DNA of 64,000 nucleotides, from contig NZ_LR699166.1 of the NCBI RefSeq assembly GCF_902459525.1, positions 1,314,501-1,378,500 of the forward strand, read 5' to 3'. Shown one piece after another: positions 55,857 through 64,000 of this stretch; position 1 is the stretch's first letter; each line of letters opens with the position of its first letter. Made by a program: the position numbers and the translations under genes. This DNA comes from Sideroxydans sp. CL21 (GTDB taxonomy: Bacteria > Pseudomonadota > Gammaproteobacteria > Burkholderiales > Gallionellaceae). A model generated the notes under the pieces. The model was not told the DNA's origin. It worked only from the letters and a program-made list of their open reading frames with translations, and made no database searches.

Positions 55857-56831
55857 ATGACGAAAAATTTTGCAGATAACTCGTTGTCTATAGGACATAC
55901 ACCGCTGATTCGTCTGAACCGTGTGAGCGACGGCGCCAACGCGACCATTCTGGCCAAGATCGAGGGCCGCAATCCGGCGTACTCGGTCAAGGATCGTATC
56001 GGCGTCGCCATGATCGACGATGCCGAGAAGCGGGGCTTGTTGGGTCCAGGCAAAGAGCTTGTGGAACCCACCAGCGGCAATACCGGCATCGCGCTGGCTT
56101 TCGTTGCCGCCGCGAGGGGAATCCCGCTTACGCTGACGATGCCGGAAACCATGAGCATAGAGCGGCGCAAGCTGCTGGTTGCCTATGGGGCGAAACTGGT
56201 ATTGACCGAAGGTGCCAAAGGCATGAGCGGCGCGGTTGCCAAAGCCAAAGAGATCGCGGCTTCCGATTCGAAGTATGTACTGCTGCAGCAGTTCGAGAAC
56301 CCGGCCAATCCGGCCATTCATGAAGCGACGACCGGCCCCGAGATATGGGACGACACGGACGGCAAGGTCGATATTTTCATTTCGGGTGTCGGCACGGGCG
56401 GTACCATCACCGGCGTGTCGCGTTACATCAAGCAGACGCGCGGCAAGGCAATCAGGTCGGTGGCGGTGGAACCTTCGGCCAGCCCGATTCTGACGCAGAA
56501 GCGCGCGGGTCAGGAGTTCAAACCCGGACCGCACAAGATACAGGGTATCGGCGCGGGTTTTGTGCCCGGCGCACTGGATCTGTCGCTCGTGGATGACATC
56601 GAACAGGTGAGCAATGAAGACGCGGTGCTGTATGCGCGCCGCCTGGCGCGAGAAGAGGGCATCATTTCCGGCATCTCCAGCGGTGCCGCTGTGGCAGTTG
56701 CTGTGCGTCTGGCCCGGAAGGCGGAGAACGCAGGCAAGACCATCGTCGTGATATTGCCCGATTCCGGAGAGCGCTATCTCAGTTCAATTTTGTTTGAGGG
56801 GCTTTTCGACGCATCAGGCATCGCTATCTAG
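55857..56831 (+). CDS. cysK: Cysteine synthase A
   Basis: Makes L-cysteine from O-acetylserine and sulfide with pyridoxal phosphate. The 324-residue protein shows the lysine that binds the cofactor in [11 protein letters not shown] near residue 43, the substrate loop [11 protein letters not shown] near 70, [14 protein letters not shown] and the C-terminal [11 protein letters not shown] and PDSGERYLS. Its length and C-terminus are those of the CysK group. A strong terminator follows, so it is separate from cysM. Confidence 0.95.
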   Translation: MTKNFADNSLSIGHTPLIRLNRVSDGANATILAKIEGRNPAYSVKDRIGVAMIDDAEKRGLLGPGKELVEPTSGNTGIALAFVAAARGIPLTLTMPETMSIERRKLLVAYGAKLVLTEGAKGMSGAVAKAKEIAASDSKYVLLQQFENPANPAIHEATTGPEIWDDTDGKVDIFISGVGTGGTITGVSRYIKQTRGKAIRSVAVEPSASPILTQKRAGQEFKPGPHKIQGIGAGFVPGALDLSLVDDIEQVSNEDAVLYARRLAREEGIISGISSGAAVAVAVRLARKAENAGKTIVVILPDSGERYLSSILFEGLFDASGIAI

Positions 56832-56850
56832 ACAGATATTGCAGTGCAAA

Positions 56851-56891
56851 AGGGCGCGCCAGCATTTATCATGCTGGCGCGCCCTTTTTTT
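56851..56891 (+). terminator. Strong rho-independent terminator between cysK and cysM
   Basis: A perfect 15-bp GC-rich stem (56851-56865 with 56871-56885) with a 5-base loop is followed by TTTTTT. It ends 11 bases before the cysM start. Confidence 0.92.
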
Positions 56892-56902
56892 CAGGACTGA
56901 AC

Positions 56903-57790
56903 ATGTACAAGACGCTGGACGACCATGTTGGCAATACGCCGCTGGTCAAACTCAAACGCATTCCGGGCAACACCTCGAATATCGTTCTCGCAAAACTGGA
57001 AGGGAACAACCCGGCCGGTTCGGTTAAGGACAGACCGGCGCTTTCCATGATCCGTCATGCCGAAGAGCGAGGCGACATCAAACCTGGCGATACGCTGATT
57101 GAAGCAACCAGCGGCAATACCGGCATCGCGCTGGCGATGGCGGCGGCCATGCGCGGCTACAAAATGATCCTGGTGATGCCGGAAAATCAGAGCGTGGAGC
57201 GACGCCAGACCATGCGCGCGTTCGGCGCGGAACTGGTGCTTACGCCGAAGGCGGGCAGCATGGAAATGGCGCGCGACACGGCGGAGAAGCTTCGCGATGA
57301 AGGCAAGGGCATCATCCTCGACCAGTTCGCCAACCCGGACAATCCGCTGGCGCATTACGAAGGAACCGCGCCGGAGATATGGCGCGACACGCAGGGCGGC
57401 ATTACGCATTTCGTGAGCAGCATGGGTACGACCGGTACCATCATGGGTTGCTCGCGATTCTTCAAGGAAAAAAATCCCGGCATCCAGATCGTCGGCGCGC
57501 AGCCGGAAGAAGGCGCGCAGATTCCCGGTATCCGCAAATGGCCGGAAGCCTATCTGCCCAGGATATACAGCCCGCAAAACGTGGACAAACTGGAGTACGT
57601 CGGGCAGCGGGATGCAGAAGAGATGACACGCCGCCTGGCGCGTGAAGAAGGTATCTTTTGCGGCATTTCGTCCGGTGGTGCGTTGAGCGTGGCACTGCGC
57701 ATCTCGCAACAGGTGACGAACGCAACCATCGTATTCATCGTCTGCGATCGCGGTGACCGTTATCTTTCCACCGGGGTATTTCCTGCCTGA
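56903..57790 (+). CDS. cysM: Cysteine synthase B
   Basis: Second cysteine synthase, which can also use thiosulfate to give S-sulfocysteine. The 295-residue protein has the CysM-type start (DDHVGNTPLVKLKRIPGN), NPAGSVKDRPALSM with the cofactor lysine near residue 41, [31 protein letters not shown] and CGISSGGALSVALRIS. It is shorter than CysK at the C-terminus, as usual. In many betaproteobacteria cysM follows comEA; here it is far from it. The start is only 11 bases after a terminator, so its promoter must lie within cysK, or it depends on read-through. Confidence 0.94.
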   Translation: MYKTLDDHVGNTPLVKLKRIPGNTSNIVLAKLEGNNPAGSVKDRPALSMIRHAEERGDIKPGDTLIEATSGNTGIALAMAAAMRGYKMILVMPENQSVERRQTMRAFGAELVLTPKAGSMEMARDTAEKLRDEGKGIILDQFANPDNPLAHYEGTAPEIWRDTQGGITHFVSSMGTTGTIMGCSRFFKEKNPGIQIVGAQPEEGAQIPGIRKWPEAYLPRIYSPQNVDKLEYVGQRDAEEMTRRLAREEGIFCGISSGGALSVALRISQQVTNATIVFIVCDRGDRYLSTGVFPA

Positions 57791-57795
57791 GGCGC

Positions 57796-58890
57796 ATGAC
57801 TTTCCTGCCTGCACGAATTTCAATTACTTTGGCGTGCATTTTATTGGCCGCCGCACTATGGGCTTCACCGATAGCGTTTGGCGAAGAGATGGCTGGCCAG
57901 ATGCCGGAGTTGGTGGGTCCCGTACCCGAGTTGGTAGGGCCGATGCCTGAGATTGTAGGGCCTGCGCCTGAGATGGTGGGGCCGCCCGCCCCGCCTGTGG
58001 TCGCAGAAGATTCCCCGAATGTGCTGGATACACCGCGTAACTATCTGTCGGACGAGCTTGTTGGGCTGGTCAGCCACATTGACCGCTTTTTTGGTGATGA
58101 CCGCCATTATCAGGAGACCAACGACAGCACATTCCTGCTGAACGTCAATCGGGTGGCGGGATACAACCCCCAGCAACAATCGATGTTGTCGTTCATGGCC
58201 AACGTGCATCTACCCATTGCGGAACGGAAACTGCACTTGTTGGTGGAAACGAACCCCGACAAGAACGCCGTCGTCGACCCGACGCAGATATTGCAGCAGC
58301 CGCAGCAACCGAACCAGCCTGCATCGCAACAGCAGAGTTTCGGTGCGGCGTTGCGGTTCATGCAGCAGGAAGCCGAGCATTGGCACTTGAGCGCGGACGG
58401 CGGACTCAAATTTCAGGGATTGGGCACGACCCCTTTTGCGCGCGCGCGCGGCAGTTGGGAAGGGTCTCCGCTCGAACAATGGCACGCGAAGCTGGCGGAG
58501 ACCACCTTCTGGTTCAACACCATCGGTGTCGGCGAGACAACGCAGCTGGATATCGAGCACACCTTCAGCGAGAGCATCCTGTTTCGTGCCACCAGCGTTG
58601 CCAACTGGCTCAAGAACACGCAAAACTTCGACCTGCGGCAGGACTTGTCGGTATTTGATACCCTGGACGAACGCACCGCCGTGATGTACCAGGCAAGTGC
58701 GATCGGCGTAAGCCAGCCGGTAACGCAGGTCGTGGACTATGTCGTCCTGATGCAATATCGCTATCGATTGCATCGAAAATGGATGTTCCTGGATTTGAGC
58801 CCGCAGCTGCATTTTCCGCGCGAAAGGGAGTTCCGGCCCAGTCCGCAGCTAGCGTTGCGGCTGGAGGTCATGTTCGACGAAGTGAAGTGA
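57796..58890 (+). CDS. Unknown envelope protein with MPE-x-VGP repeats
   Basis: Protein of 364 residues with a signal peptide (about residues 1-30). Four repeats of a heptapeptide follow (PELVGPV, PELVGPM, PEIVGPA, PEMVGPP; about residues 36-65), rich in proline. The mature part has a helical start (YLSDELVGLVSHIDRFFGD), a Gln-rich stretch (about residues 158-177) and many alternating strands ending in LALRLEVMFDEVK, suggesting an outer-membrane barrel-like protein. No family recognised. It starts five bases after the cysM stop. Confidence 0.65.
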   Translation: MTFLPARISITLACILLAAALWASPIAFGEEMAGQMPELVGPVPELVGPMPEIVGPAPEMVGPPAPPVVAEDSPNVLDTPRNYLSDELVGLVSHIDRFFGDDRHYQETNDSTFLLNVNRVAGYNPQQQSMLSFMANVHLPIAERKLHLLVETNPDKNAVVDPTQILQQPQQPNQPASQQQSFGAALRFMQQEAEHWHLSADGGLKFQGLGTTPFARARGSWEGSPLEQWHAKLAETTFWFNTIGVGETTQLDIEHTFSESILFRATSVANWLKNTQNFDLRQDLSVFDTLDERTAVMYQASAIGVSQPVTQVVDYVVLMQYRYRLHRKWMFLDLSPQLHFPREREFRPSPQLALRLEVMFDEVK

Positions 58891-58920
58891 GATCGCGTTA
58901 TTGCCGGTGGTGCGCGACGG

Positions 58921-59442
58921 TCAATGAGTGAATAATTCTGCCGAGCCGGGTTTTTGTGCTATCGCCTGTTCGATATCGGCTTGCGTCAGGGGGCCGTCAT
59001 GGTGGCCGATGAGTCTGCCGGAAGGAGAATAGAGGAAGCTGGTGGGCATCCCTTTCATTTCGCCGAAATCGCTGGCAATGTCCTCGTTGCCCAGGACGAT
59101 AGGATAAGAAACAGACGTTGACCTAACCGCATCCATGACCTCCTGGTTTTTCCGGTACATTACTGCAACTCCGATCACCAGCAAGTCCTTGTGCTGTTTC
59201 TGCAAGGTATCAAGGCCCGGCATTTCCTGCAGGCAAGGCTCGCACCATGGTGCCCAGAAATTGACCAGCACCCATTTGCCCTTCAACTCGGAGAGTTTGT
59301 AGTGCGTTCCGTCCTTGTCCTTCAAGCTCCAATCATTTGCCAGGGCAATGTGGACCGTACACAGCGAAAGAAAGAGCGCAAGCAGCACTCCTTTATATTT
59401 AGCTGGAGATCCCCGTTTTGATTGCGCGTTCATTTGCGTCAT
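58921..59442 (-). CDS. TlpA-like periplasmic thioredoxin
   Basis: Thiol-disulfide oxidoreductase of 173 residues from ATG 59442, with a signal anchor (about residues 17-33) and a thioredoxin fold. Seen are GKWVLVNFWAPWCEPCLQEMPGL with the CxxC pair near residues 67-70, and the cis-proline in GMPTSFLYSPSGRLIG. Such proteins reduce cysteines in cytochrome c maturation or other envelope targets. A second ATG at 59433 is possible. The upstream gene on the same strand encodes a barrel with a cysteine-rich N-terminus. Confidence 0.9.
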   Translation of the reverse strand: MTQMNAQSKRGSPAKYKGVLLALFLSLCTVHIALANDWSLKDKDGTHYKLSELKGKWVLVNFWAPWCEPCLQEMPGLDTLQKQHKDLLVIGVAVMYRKNQEVMDAVRSTSVSYPIVLGNEDIASDFGEMKGMPTSFLYSPSGRLIGHHDGPLTQADIEQAIAQKPGSAELFTH

Positions 59443-59539
59443 TACCGTCCGATTGAGGTTTTGTCCGAAAGTTTGTCTCACATTCACCGTCACGGCTTAG
59501 ATCGGTATCAACTGGAGAGAGTTGAAGTGATCACGTCGG

Positions 59540-60532
59540 TCAGAACATGTAGGTCATGCCTGCATTGCCCAGCCACTGAGGCACCAACTGGTTACCGTTA
59601 GAAAATCGGTATGCCGGAATATAAATTGAAGCGTTGGCCTGCAAGTGTCTGGTCAAGTTCACCATCACACCAGGTGCGATGTACAAATTCTTGTAGCCGC
59701 TATTCACGTTACCGTAAATGGCGTCTCCCCCGCCTTGGTCGCTTCCTCGCCACTGGGCGCTGATTTGCAGCATGGGAATCAGCTTGGTGGCACCCGTTAA
59801 ACCGTTATAGGTCACCCCTGCCGTGATATTGAGACTGTCTCCGGGCTTGTATGTCTGGTAGGTGTTCAGCGCGTGCCGATAAGTTCCCTGTGAAAACCAG
59901 CCAAACGCCTTGCCGAGATACCCCATTTTGTAGCCGCCGAGCAGTAAGTCAGTGGTCCCGGTTCCCGGCTCTGTATCGCGATCCAGCAAAGGCGATGCGG
60001 TAGTGGTACCTGTCGGCAATTTCAAGCCGAAGGTGAGCCCGCTGGACATGTCGGCATCAAACCCGGTGTACATTCCCATCACGCGGATATCGGAAAGTCT
60101 GCGGACATTCGCGTTTTGAATGCCGGGTGTCACACCTGCAGCCGCATCGGTGATACCCGGCGTGCCATTGGTGTCGGTGGTGAAAGATCTTTGCCAAAAA
60201 GGCACCATGGCCATGATTCCCCAATCCCTGTTGAACATATGCTGCCCGTAAAGATTGTAGTATTCGGTTTTTATCTGCTGGTCCGGGTTGAGTGCGCCTG
60301 CCGCATTGCTTGAGCCGCTGTGGTTCTGATTCTGATTCATGTACGCGTATTGCAAAGAAACCTGGTCGTTCATGCCGGATACCGGCAAGCCTGGCAGGCC
60401 GACATCAAAAATTCCGCATCCGCAAGCGCATGCAAAGACCGGAGCGGGCACGAGCGCAACTCCAAGGAAAGCCATGGAACGAAATATTTTATGTGATGAT
60501 TTTGTTTTTTCGGTCACGCGAAATTGTTGCAT
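59540..60532 (-). CDS. Outer-membrane barrel protein with N-terminal CxCxC motif
   Basis: Protein of 330 residues. A long signal peptide (hydrophobic MAFLGVALVPAPVFA) is followed at once by the cysteine cluster CACGCGIFDVG. The rest is a series of amphipathic strands (VSLQYAYMNQNQ, WGIMAMVPFWQRSF, SGLTFGLKLPTG, FGWFSQGTYRHAL, NLYIAPGVMVNLTRH) ending in phenylalanine (GMTYMF), typical of a 12- to 16-strand outer-membrane barrel. The cysteines look fit to bind metal or be kept reduced by the TlpA-like protein coded next. The open frame upstream of ATG 60532 is not coding. Confidence 0.75.
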   Translation of the reverse strand: MQQFRVTEKTKSSHKIFRSMAFLGVALVPAPVFACACGCGIFDVGLPGLPVSGMNDQVSLQYAYMNQNQNHSGSSNAAGALNPDQQIKTEYYNLYGQHMFNRDWGIMAMVPFWQRSFTTDTNGTPGITDAAAGVTPGIQNANVRRLSDIRVMGMYTGFDADMSSGLTFGLKLPTGTTTASPLLDRDTEPGTGTTDLLLGGYKMGYLGKAFGWFSQGTYRHALNTYQTYKPGDSLNITAGVTYNGLTGATKLIPMLQISAQWRGSDQGGGDAIYGNVNSGYKNLYIAPGVMVNLTRHLQANASIYIPAYRFSNGNQLVPQWLGNAGMTYMF

Positions 60533-61132
60533 GCTGAATTCCCCTATTTTTATTTTATAGATTGAGTGAGGTTTCCCACTCGGGGAATTATAGAAGTTCA
60601 TTTTCCGGCGAAGGTGCGACATATTGTCGCAGGTGATATCGAGCCCTGATCGGCTTGATCCCGAAAGCGGTTTTGACCGGCGCTGAATGAATATCTCACG
60701 ATGAATACAGTCGGAACGCCAATTATCCCTTGATAAAAAACAAGGATTCAAATCCCACTCCGAGGCTGATGGTTTTTGAATTTTCATCGCGATGGCGCGT
60801 AGTGTAAAAAGAACGTTAATAAAATGTATGCAAATATCCCGACACGATAAGCAAGGCTATTGTAATGATATAGCTTGTTGCATGAAACTCCGCCAAACGT
60901 GTGGTCCGCGGCGCATCGAAGCCTTGCACCGACAATGTTTGCTGTGTCATCTTTCAAGTCATTTGAAACTCCTGCAGCCATAACACACCATCCTGTTACC
61001 GGAAAGAGTCATGCGGCGTTATCTTCGGGACAAAGCGGTGAATAGCATATGTGAGAAATATTTTTGTATTAATATTGGCAGGGCTTAATGGGGATGGTTA
61101 AGTCGACATAAAACTCGATACTGGGGAGCTTC
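60533..61132. other. Intergenic region between divergent genes
   Basis: About 600 bases with two divergent promoters expected. A small inverted repeat TTTCAA-N5-TTGAAA lies at 60952-60968. A 63-codon frame at 60792-60983 is not supported. No repeats or RNA genes seen. Confidence 0.4.
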
Positions 61133-62005
61133 ATGGGAATTCGATTTAAATTCAATTTCGTTTTGATTGCCGTTTTCATTGTCGGGTTCGCTACTGCCGG
61201 CGCGATTTCATTTCAGCTGTTGCAGGATAATGCACGCGATGAGGTGCTTAGAAATGCTTCACTGATGATGGAATCCGCCTATTCTGTGCGCACCTATACG
61301 GTTGAACAGATCCAGCCAAAGCTGATCGGTCAGCTCGATCAGGTTTTCATGCCACAGACAGTTCCGGCATATGCTGCCACTGAAACTTTCATCGAGCTCA
61401 AGAAAAAATATCCGGACTTTAGTTATAAGGAAGCCACGCTTAACCCGACCAATCTTCGCGACAGAGCCAGCGATTGGGAGGCGGATATGGTCAACCAGTT
61501 TCGCCAGCGCGATGACGTCAAGGAAATCGTCGCCGAAAGGGACACTCCGACGGGACGCCAACTTTACATTGCCAAACCGATCAGAATCACCAATCCTGCC
61601 TGCCTTCAGTGCCATACGTCTGCCGAGTCTTCACCGCCAAGCATGGTTAAGATCTATGGGACAGCCAACGGGTTTGGCTGGCAACTGAATGACATAGTGG
61701 GTGCCCAGGTTGTGACTGTTCCAATGGATGTTCCCATGAAGAAGGCCAAGAAGACATTTGAAACTTTTATAGCTTCTTTATTTGCAGTCTTCATTGTGAT
61801 TTTTATCATCTTGAATCTGATGATCAGTTATCTCATCATCAATCCGATTCGCCACATATCACGCTCGGCGGACAAGATCAGCAATGGCGAGTTCGGCGAA
61901 CCCGAGCTATCCGAATCGGGCAAGGATGAAATGGCGGTTCTGTCGAGTTCGTTCAACCGTATGCGCCGCAGCCTTGAAAAAGCCATACAGATGATTGAAG
62001 AATGA
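61133..62005 (+). CDS. Haem c sensor protein (DUF3365/Tll0287-like) with HAMP domain
   Basis: Membrane receptor-like protein of 290 residues. The first helix is at about residues 7-28. A periplasmic DUF3365 domain follows (about 40-185) with a single haem c site CLQCH at residues 157-161. The second helix is at about 206-232 (long and phenylalanine-rich), then a HAMP segment (INPIRHISRSADKISNGEFGEPEL) and a short coiled end, with no output domain. This suits a redox or gas sensor that passes its signal to a separate protein. The downstream kinase-cyclase gene starts about 43 bases on and is the likely partner. Confidence 0.88.
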   Translation: MGIRFKFNFVLIAVFIVGFATAGAISFQLLQDNARDEVLRNASLMMESAYSVRTYTVEQIQPKLIGQLDQVFMPQTVPAYAATETFIELKKKYPDFSYKEATLNPTNLRDRASDWEADMVNQFRQRDDVKEIVAERDTPTGRQLYIAKPIRITNPACLQCHTSAESSPPSMVKIYGTANGFGWQLNDIVGAQVVTVPMDVPMKKAKKTFETFIASLFAVFIVIFIILNLMISYLIINPIRHISRSADKISNGEFGEPELSESGKDEMAVLSSSFNRMRRSLEKAIQMIEE

Positions 62006-62048
62006 TTTTTGGCATCATTTCTCAAATATGGGGCAGATAGAACAAGGG

Positions 62049-64000
62049 ATGAATAAACCAAGTGGCGAATCTGCCAATGTGCTGGCTCTTCCGGAGCATC
62101 ACAATATCCATGAATACCTGATTCAAAAGACCCTCGGGGGTGGCGCGTTCGGCATCACTTATCTGGCTAAAGATACGAATCTTAATCTGGAGGTCGCCAT
62201 CAAGGAATACATGCCCGTTGATCTTGCGGTCCGGGATGGCGAGTTTCATGTCACGCCCAACAGCGAAAAATCATCTGAATTATTCCAGTGGGGACTTGAA
62301 AGATTCATTGAAGAGGCAAGAGCCTTGGCCAATTTTCGTCACCCCAATATCGTTCGGGTGCTGCGCTACTTCAAGTCGTACGGAACAGCCTATATTGTGA
62401 TGGAGTATGAATCGGGCGAATCCCTGAAACAATGGATGCCGGCACACCATCCCATTGAACCAAACGACCTTCTCGCCGTCGTAAATCCGCTGCTTGACGG
62501 GCTCGAGCTGATACACAAAGGAAATTTCCTCCACAGGGATATCAAGCCGGACAACATATATATCCGTCACGATGGAACCCCCGTTTTGCTCGACTTCGGA
62601 GCCGCTAGGCAGGTGCACTCCGGCCGGGACCTGACGGCAATATTCAGTCCGGGCTTTGCCCCTTTCGAGCAATACCATTCGCATGGCAATCAGGGGCCCT
62701 GGACGGATATATATTCTTTGGCTGCGGTCATGTACTGGATGATCGGCGGCGAGAAGCCCACGGATGCTGCCGCTCGTCTAAAGAATCACGCGATGGTCCC
62801 TGCCGTCGACATTGATCGACATAATCTTTTTGCAGCCGCTTTTCTGGCTGCGATCGACTCGGCCCTCGAACCGGATGAAGCCTTGAGACCACAAACCATC
62901 TCCGACTTTAGAGCGCGGCTCAATAATGCATCGATTGAATCAGGAACAGCTGCCGCGGATGCCAATAGAACCCATCTGAATCTGCACATAAACCAGAACA
63001 TCAAATTCAACACCGGTTTTCAGAATGAAGCAAATAGTCGACGCAACTTTATTTGTTCCTTGATGTTTCTCGATATCGTTGCTTACTCTAAATGTTCTGT
63101 AGACGAGCAGTTTTCTCTGAAATCGGAATTCAACCAAATCATCGCCACAAAACTGTCTCACATCCCGCAAGATTCCCGCATCACGCTCGATACGGGCGAT
63201 GGCGCTGCAATCTGTTTTATGGGCGATCCCGAAGAAGTCCTGCATGCCGCAGAAGAGATACAGGGGCTGCTATTGGCGCAGCAGCGTTTGCAGGTGCGCA
63301 TGGGATTGCATATCGGGCCGATACGGGTGCTTAACGATTTGAACAACCGGAATAATCTGATTGGTGACGGAATCAATGTGGCTCAACGGGTCATGAGTTT
63401 TGCCGAAAACAATCAATTGGTCGTCTCGCGTGCATTCTATGACGTGGTGTCATGCCTGACAGATAATGCGGCTAAACATTTTCGTCATTTGGGCGAGCAT
63501 CGTGACAAGCATGATCGCGCGCACGATTTGTATGAAGTGATTTCGGGCGCCGAGGAAACCGATCCGTTTGACAAAACCATTGCGTTGTCCAAATCGGAAA
63601 AGGGGGCCTTAAAACCCATCGATGTCAAAGACATTGAAATGCTGGAAACCGAATTGTGTCGGCTGATCGGTCCGCTGGCACTGGTATTGGTCAAGAAAGC
63701 CTCTGCCAGAGCAAAATCTTTTGAAGATTTGCGTGAAATCGTAAGCCAAAGCATTACTGACCCGATTTTGAAGCAGTCTTTTATGTCGACCTCGGGGCGA
63801 CAGGCTGCTTCCAATACAGCTCCCTTTCGGGATGGAGGGGTAAGTTCGACAAAAAGCAAAAGCAAAATGATTGAAAAAGATACTCAACCCGAGATCCATT
63901 TGATCGGTTCTGAGGAGAAAACGATTAACGAAGACCGAGTCGCCAGACTTGAACAATTGTTTGTCCAATTTATCGGTCCCGTCGGGCGCATCCTGATCAA
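62049..64000 (+). CDS. Ser/Thr protein kinase fused to class III nucleotide cyclase, 3' end cut by window
   Basis: Open to the window end, at least 650 residues. A Hanks-type kinase (about residues 20-280) has GGGAFG, the ATP lysine in VAIKEY near 51, HRDIKPDN with the catalytic Asp near 163, and DFGAARQ near 181. The APE motif is replaced by FAPFEQY, as in one bacterial kinase group. A class III cyclase domain (about 330-490) keeps both metal aspartates (FLDIVAYS near 341, TGDGAA near 384) and the Asn-Arg pair in GDGINVAQRV near 441. A repeated segment then occurs (LCRLIGPLALVLVKKAS near 540 and LFVQFIGPVGRILI at the end). ATG 62028 in the same frame is an alternative start. Confidence 0.9.
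   Translation, partial: MNKPSGESANVLALPEHHNIHEYLIQKTLGGGAFGITYLAKDTNLNLEVAIKEYMPVDLAVRDGEFHVTPNSEKSSELFQWGLERFIEEARALANFRHPNIVRVLRYFKSYGTAYIVMEYESGESLKQWMPAHHPIEPNDLLAVVNPLLDGLELIHKGNFLHRDIKPDNIYIRHDGTPVLLDFGAARQVHSGRDLTAIFSPGFAPFEQYHSHGNQGPWTDIYSLAAVMYWMIGGEKPTDAAARLKNHAMVPAVDIDRHNLFAAAFLAAIDSALEPDEALRPQTISDFRARLNNASIESGTAAADANRTHLNLHINQNIKFNTGFQNEANSRRNFICSLMFLDIVAYSKCSVDEQFSLKSEFNQIIATKLSHIPQDSRITLDTGDGAAICFMGDPEEVLHAAEEIQGLLLAQQRLQVRMGLHIGPIRVLNDLNNRNNLIGDGINVAQRVMSFAENNQLVVSRAFYDVVSCLTDNAAKHFRHLGEHRDKHDRAHDLYEVISGAEETDPFDKTIALSKSEKGALKPIDVKDIEMLETELCRLIGPLALVLVKKASARAKSFEDLREIVSQSITDPILKQSFMSTSGRQAASNTAPFRDGGVSSTKSKSKMIEKDTQPEIHLIGSEEKTINEDRVARLEQLFVQFIGPVGRILI

Noticed and set aside
59526-59536. 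GTGATCACGTC motif like the island-end units, after the barrel gene
   Set aside because: A single copy without the CGGA phase or tip; probably chance.
60721-60790. tRNA-like GGATTCAAATCC motif
   Set aside because: No matching acceptor, D or anticodon stems can be formed around it.
60792-60983. 63-codon frame with a CLLCH motif
   Set aside because: No ribosome site or signal peptide, poor composition; the haem-like motif is likely chance.

Overview
The window reads as a chromosomal segment of a Gram-negative betaproteobacterium. The opening block cmk-rpsA-ihfB-lapA-lapB-pyrF-rfaE1-rfaD-comEA is a typical betaproteobacterial order. The octaheme c-type cytochrome with a b-type cytochrome, the haem-binding sensor and the glycogen/pentose-phosphate cluster would fit a respiratory Nitrosomonadales organism, possibly Gallionellaceae. 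The taxon is an inference from gene content and order, not from a search. No rRNA, tRNA, CRISPR array or intact transposase gene was seen.

Layout. 1-7800: housekeeping block (nucleotide kinase, ribosomal protein S1, IHF beta, LPS-assembly control LapAB, pyrimidine synthesis, heptose synthesis for LPS, a ComEA-like DNA-binding protein), with a small palindromic repeat element at 2751-2890. 8119-15960: an OmpR-type two-component system followed by a three-gene RND efflux operon. 16056-20632: a 4.6-kb accessory segment of lower GC, bounded by inverted arrays that look like termini of an IS21-type element. It carries a barrel-like protein, a trypsin-like protease, a C_GCAxxG_C_C protein, an LprI-type protein and an unknown exported protein. 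20716-30480: a second RND system on the minus strand, of MdtABC/MuxABC type with two permeases, preceded by two small envelope genes. 31883-37216: envelope and proteolysis genes (Prc protease, alpha/beta hydrolase, M14 carboxypeptidase, formylglycine-enzyme-like protein). 37759-41002: minus-strand operon of an octaheme cytochrome c of the tetrathionate reductase family, a cytochrome b561-like subunit and an unknown exported protein. 41693-42685: GAF-GGDEF diguanylate cyclase in an AT-rich stretch.

42994-52031: minus-strand carbon cluster glgP-tal-debranching enzyme-zwf-pgl-gnd. It links glycogen phosphorolysis and the oxidative pentose phosphate path, giving NADPH and pentoses from stored glucan. 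52378-53360: outer-membrane barrel plus PepSY-like pair. 53804-58890: 2-oxoglutarate dioxygenase and alanine dehydrogenase, then cysK, cysM and an outer-membrane hypothetical gene. 58921-60532: TlpA-like thioredoxin and a cysteine-motif barrel. 61133-64000: a haem c sensor protein followed by a Ser/Thr kinase fused to a class III nucleotide cyclase. That last gene runs off the window end.

The items most worth a second look are the IS21-end-bounded island, the haem sensor/kinase-cyclase pair and the membrane-anchored octaheme cytochrome operon.
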